The position numbers and the translations under genes are program-made. The notes under the pieces were generated by a model. That model ran no database searches. It worked only from the letters and a program-made list of their open reading frames with translations, and was not told the origin of the DNA. From NCBI GenBank assembly GCA_023396415.1, contig JAEWWJ010000087.1:1-30996 (forward strand): a stretch of 30,996 nt of DNA. The letters are read 5' to 3'. Origin of the DNA: Bacteroidota bacterium. GTDB lineage: Bacteria > Bacteroidota > Bacteroidia > Bacteroidales > F082. Below, piece after piece: positions 17,018 to 25,447 of the stretch; position 1 is the stretch's first letter; every line of letters begins with the position of its first letter.

Positions 17018-17590
17018 TCACTCAATGATAATGTTGTAGCGATGCAGCAGTCCGGTAACGGCAGGAAGTGAAAATTTAGCTTTTTTCAACAGGTTGTTTT
17101 CCGGGTCAATTGAATAATTGAAGGCAGTTCTGAAATCGGCTTTTTCCAGTTTTGTTTCTTCAAAAAGTGCATCTAAAAGGTCACATTGATCGAAAATAGC
17201 CAATGTAAGATCACATTTCGCAAAATCAACTTCTTTCAGCAGACACTCCCGAAAGACTGTTTTTTTGAGGTTCCATCCATAAAAAACACAGTTGTTGAGG
17301 ATGCTTTTTTCGCAATAAATCTCAAATCCTAAGGCATTGGCCGTGTTAAAATGTAAACCCAACATTTTACAATCAACAAAACGTACATCCCTAAATGCTG
17401 TTTGCCGAACCTTAGCCAAGCTGAGGTTACAGTCCTTAAAAATGCACTCAATAAAACGAAAAGACGAAAAGTCGGTTTCGCTAAAATCACAATGACTGAA
17501 CTGACAATGGTCGTAAGTTCCCTTCAGCAATGGTGAAGCACTGAGGTCTTTGTATTCAATAATTTGATCTTCAAAAAGGTGAAATTCCAT
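17018..17590 (-). CDS. Qnr-like pentapeptide-repeat protein
   Basis: A 190-residue protein made almost wholly of pentapeptide repeats, A(D/N)LXX-like, with Phe or Leu at the centre of each turn: CQFSHCDFSETDF, CIFKDCNLSLAKV, VDFAKCDLTLAIFDQCDLLDALF, KLEKADFRTAFNYSIDPENN. This predicts a right-handed quadrilateral helix. The C-terminal GLLHRYNIIIE is the same kind of tail as in Qnr-type proteins, which mimic DNA and shield gyrase from inhibitors. Chromosomal relatives are widespread and usually not proven resistance genes. It has several cysteines. The ATG at 17590 lies about 105 bases from a good promoter element; it converges on gpsA. Confidence 0.85.
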   Translation of the reverse strand: MEFHLFEDQIIEYKDLSASPLLKGTYDHCQFSHCDFSETDFSSFRFIECIFKDCNLSLAKVRQTAFRDVRFVDCKMLGLHFNTANALGFEIYCEKSILNNCVFYGWNLKKTVFRECLLKEVDFAKCDLTLAIFDQCDLLDALFEETKLEKADFRTAFNYSIDPENNLLKKAKFSLPAVTGLLHRYNIIIE

Positions 17591-17696
17591 AGGTTAAAAT
17601 TCAGAAGTAATTGATATATATATCATTGTAGGTATGTAGCCGCTTTTAACTTTCTTCTTAATTTTTAGACAGTCAACATTGCTTAAAATACCTATT

Positions 17697-17729
17697 CAAA
17701 GGTATTCAATAACAACGACCTTGAACAAG
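17697..17729 (-). promoter_or_regulatory. Promoter for the pentapeptide-repeat gene
   Basis: On the minus strand CTTG (17729-17726) and TACCTTTG (17704-17697) are separated by 21 bases. The same stretch forms two small hairpins (17687-17706 and about 17717-17731), just past the stop of the glycosyltransferase gene, so it might instead, or also, end the upstream operon. Confidence 0.45.
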
Positions 17730-17734
17730 GTTTG

Positions 17735-19042
17735 CTATTTTTTGATTTGCTGATCAAATAAAGCGGCCATTTTTTTGGTCAGTTCTATGCGCGAATAGGC
17801 ACTAACGTTTATATTTTTAAGCTGCAAACGCTGTTGCTGAAATTGTTGAAAAAGACTGCTGATCAATTCTTTAAGTTTTTCCTTTTGGTTGAAATCAATC
17901 ACATATCCAGCTTGTGTTTCGTGGATAATGCGGGCAACATCGCTTTGCTCAGGACAAAGTGCAAGAATAGGACGTGCAGCGGCAAGGTACTCGAAAAATT
18001 TTCCGGTCAAAATGTACGAAGCATTTTCAATGCGGTTGATGCTCAAAAGCAGTAGCGCCGACGATTGCTGTAAGGCGGGAAGCTCAGCATGAGGAACATA
18101 ATCCTGCATTTTGAGGTAGCGACTCAAGCCGTTTTTTTCAATGTCGGAGAGAATGGAGGCGTCGCAACGACCGGTGAAATGAAGCTGAAACGCTTGTTCA
18201 AAGGCGGGGTTTTCATCCACAAGTTCTTGGAGTGCTTCCCACAATTCCGGTGGATTTTGATCGGGAAGAAACATTCCGGAATAAAAAATGCTAAACTTCT
18301 TCGGTTGTGTATCGTTTTTTGAGCTATAATCAGAACTATCAAAACCGTTGGTAATGACGCTGATAGGTGTTTTTGTTCTTTTCTCAAAATCATTTTTCAT
18401 GGTAGGACCCACTGTCACAATGTGATTGGCTTCGTCCAAACAGCTCTGCTCTAAACTTTGATGTCTGCGCTTGGCCCATTTGCCCGGCATCAGCTTTTCA
18501 AAATAATAGATACCGGTCCAAGGATCGCGGAAGTCAGCAATCCATGGGAGATTGGTTTTCTTTTTTAATTTACTGGCAATGAGGTGCATAGAGTGAGGAG
18601 GGCCGGACGAAACAATAAGGTCAACCGGTCGTTCTTGCAAATATTTTATCAGATAATGCACGGAGGGTTGTATCCAGAAGACTCTTGCATCGGGGATAAA
18701 AAGATTTCCCCTTATCCAAATCGCCATTTTTTCTAAGGTAGAAGGACTTTTGGTGGTTTCGTTTTGAAGAAAACCATGTTGAAACTTAGTGTTTTTTTGC
18801 TTTCCTGTAAGAAGATTGTAGAGCATATAAGGCTCAAAAATCTTTGTTCCAATCACTTCTGTTCCTTTAGGAATATCGCTGAGAAGGGTTTCGTCATGGT
18901 ATGGAATCTCCGGATTTAAAGGGGTGTAAACTACGGGTTCCCACCCAAAATCATTGAGATATTTGACGAATTTTAACCATCGTTGCACTCCTGCGCCTCC
19001 CGAAGGTGGCCAGTAATACGTGATGATGAGCACTCTTTTCAT
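17735..19042 (-). CDS. GT4-like glycosyltransferase
   Basis: A 435-residue glycosyltransferase of GT-B fold, GT4-like. The N-terminal half opens with VLIITYYWPPSGGAGVQR, the glycine-rich loop of this family, and contains PWIADFRDPW. The C-terminal half has SIFYSGMF, LHFTGRCDASI, then LLLLSINRIENASYILTGKFFEYLAAARPILAL, the nucleotide-sugar site with the usual E..A. It most likely adds a sugar to a surface glycan or lipid carrier; donor and acceptor are unknown. It is cytoplasmic or membrane-peripheral. Its ATG overlaps the stop codon of the YfhO-like gene (ATGA at 19042-19039), so the two are translationally coupled. Confidence 0.88.
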   Translation of the reverse strand: MKRVLIITYYWPPSGGAGVQRWLKFVKYLNDFGWEPVVYTPLNPEIPYHDETLLSDIPKGTEVIGTKIFEPYMLYNLLTGKQKNTKFQHGFLQNETTKSPSTLEKMAIWIRGNLFIPDARVFWIQPSVHYLIKYLQERPVDLIVSSGPPHSMHLIASKLKKKTNLPWIADFRDPWTGIYYFEKLMPGKWAKRRHQSLEQSCLDEANHIVTVGPTMKNDFEKRTKTPISVITNGFDSSDYSSKNDTQPKKFSIFYSGMFLPDQNPPELWEALQELVDENPAFEQAFQLHFTGRCDASILSDIEKNGLSRYLKMQDYVPHAELPALQQSSALLLLSINRIENASYILTGKFFEYLAAARPILALCPEQSDVARIIHETQAGYVIDFNQKEKLKELISSLFQQFQQQRLQLKNINVSAYSRIELTKKMAALFDQQIKK

Positions 19043-21549
19043 GCAAGAGGAGTGGTTTTGAGCTTTTTAAACTCCCGAAAAATTCCATACCCCAAGGCCA
19101 AAAGTAAAAGCAAAGAGGCTACAAAGGAGATTTTTTCACCAACGGCATACACTTTAGGCTCAAAACGCATTTCAATTTCTGAATTGCCTGCCGGTACTTT
19201 CAAGGCACGTAAAACATAGTTGGCTCGTATCAAAGGTTGTTCTTCGCCATTGATGAAGGCTTTCCATCCTTTGGTGTACCAAATTTCGCTGAAAACCACC
19301 AATCCTTCTTGTTTCATAGTGGCCTGATATTTAAGCTTATTGGGCTGATATTCTTCGAGATTCACTTCACTTCCTTCGGTGCTGGTGGAGGGCAAACTTT
19401 GCAACAGCGATTCAAATTCTTTGTTCACAACAGCCGTACTTTGAAGGTCGTAAGCAGTAAGTTCATCAATTTCTTCGTTGGGAGTACCAACATACACCAC
19501 TTTGCTCACCGGCCAAGCATTACCAAATGCGGCAATATTTCTGATGGGTGGAGATTGCGGGTTGAAGATGATGTAACGGGTATTGAGCATGTTAAGAATT
19601 TGATTTTGTTCCATTTGCGCTTGGATGCTGCTTAGGCTGAGGTCGTTTTTCATCACATTTGTCAAAAGGCTCATCTCCGGTTGAATGTGATGTTCAATCA
19701 TATCTTGGTAGCGGCGCAATTTGGCGCCATGGTATCCACCAATAGAATGATGGAAATAAGAAGTGCTGGCATCATTGAAGGTGCTGATGGTGAGATCCAA
19801 TACGCGGAAATTCGGATCTTGATCTTTCAGAATATCTTTGTTGGCAGCATTGGCAGTAATGGGAAATTCAGCTTTGCTTTTAGAAACAAAATTGTTGTTA
19901 TTGAGGTAACGGGTGTTGATGTTAACCATATCGGATAGAATGAGCAAAGTGAGTGCGGCAGTGAGCCAGTTGGCTTTGATCTTGTTCATGCCAAAGGCAT
20001 AGATGAAGCCGGCAGCAAGGGTGATAAAAAAGAAACTGCGTAGGGCATCTTTCTTAAAAATGGTCATACGCACCATTTCCAGTTGATTTACGAAAAGGTC
20101 AATTTGTCCGCTTTCTGAAGGGCTTTCTTGTTTGATGCGAGAGAACTGCTCAACTTCAAAAGCACTTAAAAAATTGAAAAACAGATTGGGGGCAAGGTAA
20201 AACAGCAAACTCAGGCCACCGGTCAAGCCAAAGGCCGCAAAGAACCATTTGCGTTTTTCTTTGAGCAGCGATGGTTGTTTGTATATTTCGTACAATCCGA
20301 GCAATCCAAGCAATGGAATGGTCAGCTCGGCAATGACAAGTGTCATTGAAACAGCCCTAAATTTATTGTAACCGGGTACGTAATCGAGGAAAAAATCGGT
20401 GAAGGGCATCAGGTTTTTCCCCCAGCTCAGCAGGATGGAGAGTAGGGTAGCTGCAAGCAGAATCCATTTGTATTTTCCTTTCACATAAAACAATCCTAAA
20501 AAGAAAAGAAACATGACAATGGCTCCGGCATACACCGGTCCTGAAGTGCCGGGCTGGTCGCCCCAGTAAGCGTTTTGTTTTGCTAAGGTAGGTTTGAAAT
20601 TTCTATCCACATTGTCTAAGGCGGGATTGGCATTGCCGATAACTGCCGATCCGCCGCCTTTGGCGTTTGGAATTAGAAGCGACCATGTTTCTCCAATGCC
20701 GTATGACCAATTGGTCACATAGCTTCTGTCGAGGCCTTTCGTTTGGTCTTCAATATTTTTTGTGAGAACGGGCTCGCCTCTCAAGCTTTCTTTGCCATAT
20801 TCCCAGGTGGCGTAGAGGTTGGTTCCGTGCGTGAGGGTGGCCATCAAAGCGGCCAAAAGCAATACGCCCGATGCTTTGTAAAAGTTGGGCAATGTTTTAA
20901 ACCGGATTGCATCCACCAGTTGGGTCAAGCCAAGAATCATGATGAGCAACAGCAAGTAATAGGTGATTTGTAAGTGATTGGCTTCAAGTTGCAGTGCCAA
21001 AGCAATGGCCGTAAGCAAGCCTCCTTTGGCATAGTTTCCTCTGAAAGCCAGCACTATACCCGCAATTACCGGTGCCATGTAGCCGATGGCATTGGCTTTG
21101 GAAGAGTGGCCTGCACCGAGGATAATGTAGAAGTAGGACGAAAACCCAAACGCTAATGCTCCAGCTAAACTGAGCCAGGGATCTACCCGCATGACCAGCA
21201 GTAAGATATAAAATCCTAAAAAATACATGAAGATGGTGCTGGCAGGATAGGGCATCCCTAGGGTAATGACCTTTTTTACGTAATGAATGAGGTTGCCATT
21301 GTAAAGTACAGAAATTTGCCATGCGGGCATTCCTCCAAACATAGAGTTGGTCCAAAGGGCCTCTTCGCCTGTTTTTTCACGAAAGTCGGAAATCTCTTTC
21401 GACATTCCTTTCCACATTGTGATGTCATGCTGATCGAGCCGTTTGCCTTCCAGCATAGGGTGCAAAAAAGCCCAGGTAACCAAAATAAAAACAAGGAGAG
21501 CGGTTACAAAGGGAAAGCCTTTTCGCCAAATAATCAATGCGGTATTCAT
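19039..21549 (-). CDS. YfhO-family polytopic membrane protein
   Basis: An 836-residue membrane protein of the YfhO family: a first helix FPFVTALLVFILVTWAFL, about a dozen hydrophobic segments through residue ~520, a soluble C-terminal part (about 540-790) and a last helix near the end. Family marks are HDITMWKGMSKEI, WTNSMFGGMPAWQIS and NWSYGIGETWSLLIPNAKGG. YfhO proteins resemble GT-C glycosyltransferases; Gram-positive members glycosylate wall polymers. The role in Bacteroidota is not settled. It is held between DUF4834 and the glycosyltransferase by ATGA stop-start overlaps on both sides, so a glycan or glycolipid job is a fair inference. Confidence 0.9.
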   Translation of the reverse strand: MNTALIIWRKGFPFVTALLVFILVTWAFLHPMLEGKRLDQHDITMWKGMSKEISDFREKTGEEALWTNSMFGGMPAWQISVLYNGNLIHYVKKVITLGMPYPASTIFMYFLGFYILLLVMRVDPWLSLAGALAFGFSSYFYIILGAGHSSKANAIGYMAPVIAGIVLAFRGNYAKGGLLTAIALALQLEANHLQITYYLLLLIMILGLTQLVDAIRFKTLPNFYKASGVLLLAALMATLTHGTNLYATWEYGKESLRGEPVLTKNIEDQTKGLDRSYVTNWSYGIGETWSLLIPNAKGGGSAVIGNANPALDNVDRNFKPTLAKQNAYWGDQPGTSGPVYAGAIVMFLFFLGLFYVKGKYKWILLAATLLSILLSWGKNLMPFTDFFLDYVPGYNKFRAVSMTLVIAELTIPLLGLLGLYEIYKQPSLLKEKRKWFFAAFGLTGGLSLLFYLAPNLFFNFLSAFEVEQFSRIKQESPSESGQIDLFVNQLEMVRMTIFKKDALRSFFFITLAAGFIYAFGMNKIKANWLTAALTLLILSDMVNINTRYLNNNNFVSKSKAEFPITANAANKDILKDQDPNFRVLDLTISTFNDASTSYFHHSIGGYHGAKLRRYQDMIEHHIQPEMSLLTNVMKNDLSLSSIQAQMEQNQILNMLNTRYIIFNPQSPPIRNIAAFGNAWPVSKVVYVGTPNEEIDELTAYDLQSTAVVNKEFESLLQSLPSTSTEGSEVNLEEYQPNKLKYQATMKQEGLVVFSEIWYTKGWKAFINGEEQPLIRANYVLRALKVPAGNSEIEMRFEPKVYAVGEKISFVASLLLLLALGYGIFREFKKLKTTPLA

Positions 21550-21827
21550 GTTTTAGGATTTTTATCGTTGCTTTTAATATCTTCAAAATCAATGTATTCT
21601 CCAATATCTGGATCAATCTTGGGCTTGTCGTCTTTGTCGGTTTTCACATAAATATCGCCCTCTTTTTTTCGACTTGTATAGGGGTTCGCCGGAGGTTGTT
21701 GGCTCATTTTGCCTACCATTTTTTGAATAAAACGGCGCACCAGCCATGGGAATAGATATCTTAGGGCAAGACGTAATAAATAAATGGACACGACGATCCA
21801 AAAAATGACCAGCAGGAATTGTTCCAT
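21546..21827 (-). CDS. DUF4834 small membrane protein
   Basis: A 93-residue protein with one N-terminal membrane helix (LLVIFWIVVSIYLLRLALRY) and an acidic tail rich in Lys and Asp, carrying the conserved end IGEYIDFEDIK. This is the DUF4834 pattern, a Bacteroidota-specific family often found directly before YfhO; function unknown. It is the first gene of the operon with a promoter element at 21863-21870. Its TGA overlaps the YfhO ATG (ATGA at 21549-21546). Confidence 0.85.
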   Translation of the reverse strand: MEQFLLVIFWIVVSIYLLRLALRYLFPWLVRRFIQKMVGKMSQQPPANPYTSRKKEGDIYVKTDKDDKPKIDPDIGEYIDFEDIKSNDKNPKT

Positions 21828-21862
21828 AGTGCGATCGGATTGTTGAATATACAGATCAGCCG

Positions 21863-21870
21863 CAAAGATA
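21863..21870 (-). promoter_or_regulatory. Promoter -7 element for the DUF4834-YfhO-glycosyltransferase operon
   Basis: The minus strand reads TATCTTTG, a full TAnnTTTG match 35 bases before the DUF4834 ATG. Confidence 0.5.
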
Positions 21871-21989
21871 AAAGATTCGCTGCAACTGAATTAAAACGCT
21901 GGTTAAATAAAGTACGAAGTTTCATTTAATTTGCTCCTTTTCAATCCATTGTATATTATAAGTGGAGGTGAAAAGGTAAATATCAGGCA

Positions 21990-22027
21990 CAACAAAACAG
22001 AAGGCAGTGCAAAGACTGCCTTCTGTT
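21990..22027 (-). terminator. rpmH terminator
   Basis: A perfect 13-bp inverted repeat, AACAGAAGGCAGT at 21996-22008 paired with 22015-22027, with a 6-base loop. On the minus strand it is followed by TTTTGTTG. It lies 31 bases after the rpmH stop codon. Confidence 0.88.
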
Positions 22028-22058
22028 AAACCTTTAATATAGAGCGGCTATTAAAAAA

Positions 22059-22205
22059 CTATTTTGCGTCAGAAACGGTTAATCTCTTTCTGCCTTTAGC
22101 GCGTCTGGCCTTAATAATTCTGCGACCATTAGCTGTTGCCATTCTCTCGCGGAAACCGTGTTTGTTTCTACGTTTTCTGTTCGATGGTTGAAATGTACGT
22201 TTCAT
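22059..22205 (-). CDS. rpmH: 50S ribosomal protein L34
   Basis: A 48-residue, very basic protein that matches L34 throughout: MKRTFQPSNRKRRNKHGF at the N-terminus, RERMATANGRR, then KARRAKGRKRLTVSD. L34 is an assembly protein of the large ribosomal subunit. It is too short for many gene finders. It has its own strong promoter (22227-22257) and terminator (21990-22027), so it is a one-gene unit. Unlike in many bacteria, neither rnpA nor dnaA is next to it. Confidence 0.98.
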   Translation of the reverse strand: MKRTFQPSNRKRRNKHGFRERMATANGRRIIKARRAKGRKRLTVSDAK

Positions 22206-22221
22206 CTTGCCTATTTTTTGG

Positions 22222-22268
22222 GAGTGCAAAGGTATGTATTAATTCTTTTTATCCAAACCTTTGCACTC
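22222..22268. repeat. 12-bp inverted repeat across the rpmH promoter
   Basis: GAGTGCAAAGGT at 22222-22233 is repeated in perfect inverted form at 22257-22268, with 23 bases between. The downstream arm (for rpmH) covers the -7 element and the probable transcription start; the upstream arm abuts the -33 element. Confidence 0.8.
22227..22257 (-). promoter_or_regulatory. Consensus promoter of rpmH
   Basis: On the minus strand TTTG (22257-22254), exactly 19 bases, then TACCTTTG (22234-22227). This is a perfect match to the Bacteroidota housekeeping promoter TTTG-N19-TAnnTTTG. The ATG is 21 bases downstream. Confidence 0.88.
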
Positions 22269-22322
22269 ATTTTTTTAACAAATCTTCAAAAAGCTTATTT
22301 CCCATAAGTTGTAAAAGTGCTT

Positions 22323-23783
22323 TTAAGCCTTTACCGGTACATGTTTGAGGGTTTCAACAAGAAATTCCCAAAACAGTTTCACGGTATCTACATTTACTTT
22401 TTCATCGGGTGAGTGTGGGTGGCGGATGGTGGGTCCAAAGGAGATCATATCCCAATGTGGATAAGCTGCACCAAGGATGCCGCACTCTAAACCTGCATGG
22501 ATGACTTTCACCTCAGGGATCTTACCGAAAGTTTTGTTGTACACCTCTTTCATGGTGGTGAGGATGGGCGAGTGTACGTTGGGCTTCCAGCCGGGATAAT
22601 CGCCATGCGAATAGGCTTCGGCACCTGCGCTGGTGAAAACGGTTCTGATTTGCTCGGCCAAAACCGCTTTGCTGTCGTCCACTGAGCTGCGCTGAAGTGC
22701 TGCCATTATAATGTTGTTGCCTTTGAGTTTTATAATCGCCAAATTGTTTGATGTTTCAACAACACCTTCCATATCGGCACTCATAGCGATTACTCCATTT
22801 GGGCAATTGGAAATGGCTTCAAACAAACCTGCTTGTGTTTTTAAATCAATCACTTGCTCCGGAAGCGGACAAACAGCAGCTGTAATTTCAACTCCACTAT
22901 CAGTGGCAGCAAATTCCTCTTTGGCTATGGCTGCAAATTCTTGAACATATTTCTCAAATGCCGTCTTTTTTTCTGAAGGAACGACTACGGTTGCAAACGA
23001 TTCGCGGGGAATGGCGTTGCGCAAACTTCCACCTTCGATTGCTGCCAGACGCATCCCATATTTGTCCGCTGCCAGCGTCATTAAGGCATTCATAATTTTG
23101 TTGGCATTTCCTCTTCCCAAGTTAATGTCGAGGCCTGAATGTCCGCCTTTTAACCCTGTGAGGCTAATTTTGTAGGCCGCGGCATTGCTGTCAACAGCTT
23201 CCAAAGTGGCGGTAAAGTTACCTGTGGTATCCACACCGCCTGCACAACCTACATAAAGTTCGCCTTCGTCTTCCGAATCCAGATTGAGTAGTATGTCGCC
23301 GAATAAAAAGCCGGGTTTTAGCTCGTTGGCGCCGGTCATTCCGGTTTCTTCATCAATGGTAAATAAAGCCTCAATAGGGCCGTGCTCAAGACTATTGTCT
23401 TCAAGTACTGTCATTGCAGCGGCGACACCAATGCCATTGTCAGAACCCAGGGTGGTTCCTTTGGCTTTCACCCAACCGTCTTCAACGTAGGTTTGAATAG
23501 GGTCTTTTTCAAAATCATGATCGGTGCCTGTATTTTTTTGAGGAACCATGTCTAAGTGGGCTTGAAGGATGATGCCCTGTCTGTCTTCATAACCGGGCGT
23601 AGCAGGTTTGCGGATGATCACGTTACCAATGGCATCAACTACTGTTTCGAGGCCTAATTTTTCACCAAATTCTTTAGTGAAGGCAATAATTTTTTCTTCC
23701 TTTTTTGAGGGTCGTGGAATTTGTGTAAGGCTGTAAAAGTTTTTCCAAATTCCTTTGGGTTCCAGATCGAGGATTGAGCTCAT
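22323..23783 (-). CDS. pepD: Aminoacyl-histidine dipeptidase (M20 family)
   Basis: A 486-residue cytosolic dipeptidase, PepD type, M20C family, which hydrolyses Xaa-His and other dipeptides using two metal ions. The metal ligands are visible: HLDMV with H76 and D78, the bridging D115 in GSDNGIG, IDEETGMTGA with E145 and E146, then NLDSEDEGE and, near the end, LECGILG followed by FGPTIRHPHSPDE. Length agrees with the family. ATG 23783 follows a spaced leader with a weak -7-like TACTTTTA about 45 bases upstream. It is read in the same direction as the MFS gene, but a strong terminator separates them. rpmH follows with its own promoter. Confidence 0.95.
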   Translation of the reverse strand: MSSILDLEPKGIWKNFYSLTQIPRPSKKEEKIIAFTKEFGEKLGLETVVDAIGNVIIRKPATPGYEDRQGIILQAHLDMVPQKNTGTDHDFEKDPIQTYVEDGWVKAKGTTLGSDNGIGVAAAMTVLEDNSLEHGPIEALFTIDEETGMTGANELKPGFLFGDILLNLDSEDEGELYVGCAGGVDTTGNFTATLEAVDSNAAAYKISLTGLKGGHSGLDINLGRGNANKIMNALMTLAADKYGMRLAAIEGGSLRNAIPRESFATVVVPSEKKTAFEKYVQEFAAIAKEEFAATDSGVEITAAVCPLPEQVIDLKTQAGLFEAISNCPNGVIAMSADMEGVVETSNNLAIIKLKGNNIIMAALQRSSVDDSKAVLAEQIRTVFTSAGAEAYSHGDYPGWKPNVHSPILTTMKEVYNKTFGKIPEVKVIHAGLECGILGAAYPHWDMISFGPTIRHPHSPDEKVNVDTVKLFWEFLVETLKHVPVKA

Positions 23784-23934
23784 GGTATTTTATTTTAGTT
23801 TTAAACCTGAAAATATTTCAAGCGATAAAAGTAGTGAATTTTTTTTAGGGCATATGTGAATCTTTGTTAAGCAGTCTGATCTACACTTGTTTCGGAAAAG
23901 AAGGATGCGCTATAGTTGAAAACTTGTATATCGT

Positions 23935-23949
23935 TGATAATGATTATCG
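23935..23949. promoter_or_regulatory. Fur-box-like palindrome
   Basis: TGATAATGATTATCG fits the 7-1-7 Fur consensus TGATAATnATTATCA at every position but the last. It lies in a 272-base gap between pepD and the MFS terminator. No protein gene starts next to it on either strand; pepD begins about 150 bases away. Confidence 0.4.
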
Positions 23950-24003
23950 TTTCAATTTTTATTCTTCGTAACAAGAGGTGCTATGAGCAGATTTCATAAT
24001 GAT

Positions 24004-24039
24004 AAAAAAAACAGCCATTTGTTTGAAATGGCTGTTTTT
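24004..24039. terminator. Strong bidirectional terminator after the MFS gene
   Basis: A perfect 14-bp stem, AAAAACAGCCATTT (24007-24020) with 24026-24039, and a 5-base loop. On the minus strand, the direction of the MFS gene, it is followed by a run of eight Ts. The MFS stop codon lies 17 bases upstream. Confidence 0.9.
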
Positions 24040-24055
24040 ATAAATCTCTTTCGTT

Positions 24056-25447
24056 TTATTTTTTGTTGGGAAGGTCAAGTCCGAAGCCTTTGTGCTTGTC
24101 AACTCTTTTGAGTACCACTGACATAATCATGGCCAAGACACCAAAACCGGCAAAAATGAGTTCAGGAACGGTGTAGTCATACTTAACACTTTCGCCTGCT
24201 GCAATGGCTTCGGCCACTCCGGGATTGGCAGCACTGATGGCCCATCCAATAAGAATTGGCACTGCCAGCAAACCTATATTTTGTATCCAGAAGATCAAAC
24301 CGTAAGCAGATCCCAAGAAGCGATCTTCAACAATTTTCGGAACTGAAGGCCACATGGATGCGGGTACAAGCGAAAAAGCTAAACCCAAAATTACAATAGT
24401 GGCATAAGCGATGAAGCTGGTGAATGCTTCAGCAGGAACGAGTGCAAAAATCAAATGTGATACCGTCAGTAGAATTGCGCCATAGAGCATCATGGAAGCG
24501 CCTAATCCTTTTCTGTCGAGAAAAGCACCGATGAAAGGTGTAAGAATCATGGCTCCAATTGGGAAATAGGAGAACATGGCAGCAGCATCTTTAACATTGA
24601 TGTCCAATTTAGAAGCCAACATATCAGTTGCAAACTTTTGGAAAGGGAAGATGGCCGAATAAAAAAGTACACACAAACTGGCTATAGCTAAAAATCCGGG
24701 GTTCTTGAGTATCAACCAAATATCGCTGATGCGGAAGGCCTCTTCGGGTTCTGAGCTTGCATCGGCACCAATTTCTTTGTCGAGACGGGCATCCATAAAG
24801 GTATAAACCAAAAAGGTCAACAAACCGATAACAAGGAAGCCCACACCCCAAAGTACAGCATTGGGGGCACCGCCGCTTTCTGCAAAAATGGGCGACAATC
24901 TAAATACAGCAAAAACACCCAAGCGGGCTGTTGCCATTTCCAAACCCATGGCCAGTGCCAGTTCTTTACCTTTAAACCATTTTACGATGGCTTTGGATAC
25001 AGTGATTCCGGCCATTTCAACGCCAATACCAAAAATGGCAAAGCCGAAAAATGCTAATTTGGCTGATGCAGGCACTGCTGTCCAAAAGGAGTCGAGCGAA
25101 ATGGCTAATCCTGAAGTCGCAAAGCCTTCGGTAAGTGCGTAATATTTGATGGATGCTCCTACAACCATAGATATTCCGGCGGTCAGAATCGTAAACCGGA
25201 TGCCCATCTTGTCGAGGATGATACCGGAGAAGATCAGGAAGAACGCAAAAACATTAAGGAAAAATTCTGATCCGCCAAGCATCCCGAAAGTTTCGGGCGA
25301 CCAGCCGTGGCTGCGCTCAAGCAGGCTTTGAAGAGGTGCTGCCACATCAACAAAGAAATAGGCAAAAAACATGGTGATTGAGATCAGTGCCAAGGCAAAC
25401 CATCGGGCTGTTGCTGATTCTCGCATGGACGTTTTAATTTTTTCCAT
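24056..25447 (-). CDS. Major facilitator superfamily transporter
   Basis: A 463-residue polytopic inner-membrane transporter with about twelve hydrophobic segments in two halves. The N-half has FSGIILDKMGIRFTIL, the classic MFS loop 2-3 motif (G...D..G.R). The C-half repeats it as FIGAFLDRKGLGASMM. A charged central loop (DARLDKEIGADASSEPEEAF) separates the halves. Substrate is unknown. The pattern reminds me of MFSD1-like carriers, which move dipeptides, and the next gene downstream is pepD, but this is a weak inference. ATG 25447; terminator directly after its stop. Confidence 0.88.
   Translation of the reverse strand: MEKIKTSMRESATARWFALALISITMFFAYFFVDVAAPLQSLLERSHGWSPETFGMLGGSEFFLNVFAFFLIFSGIILDKMGIRFTILTAGISMVVGASIKYYALTEGFATSGLAISLDSFWTAVPASAKLAFFGFAIFGIGVEMAGITVSKAIVKWFKGKELALAMGLEMATARLGVFAVFRLSPIFAESGGAPNAVLWGVGFLVIGLLTFLVYTFMDARLDKEIGADASSEPEEAFRISDIWLILKNPGFLAIASLCVLFYSAIFPFQKFATDMLASKLDINVKDAAAMFSYFPIGAMILTPFIGAFLDRKGLGASMMLYGAILLTVSHLIFALVPAEAFTSFIAYATIVILGLAFSLVPASMWPSVPKIVEDRFLGSAYGLIFWIQNIGLLAVPILIGWAISAANPGVAEAIAAGESVKYDYTVPELIFAGFGVLAMIMSVVLKRVDKHKGFGLDLPNKK

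Noticed and set aside
17687..17706. Terminator for the glycosyltransferase operon
   Set aside because: A 7-bp stem with a 6-base loop and only a weak T-run; the same bases form a good -7 element, so I listed the promoter instead.
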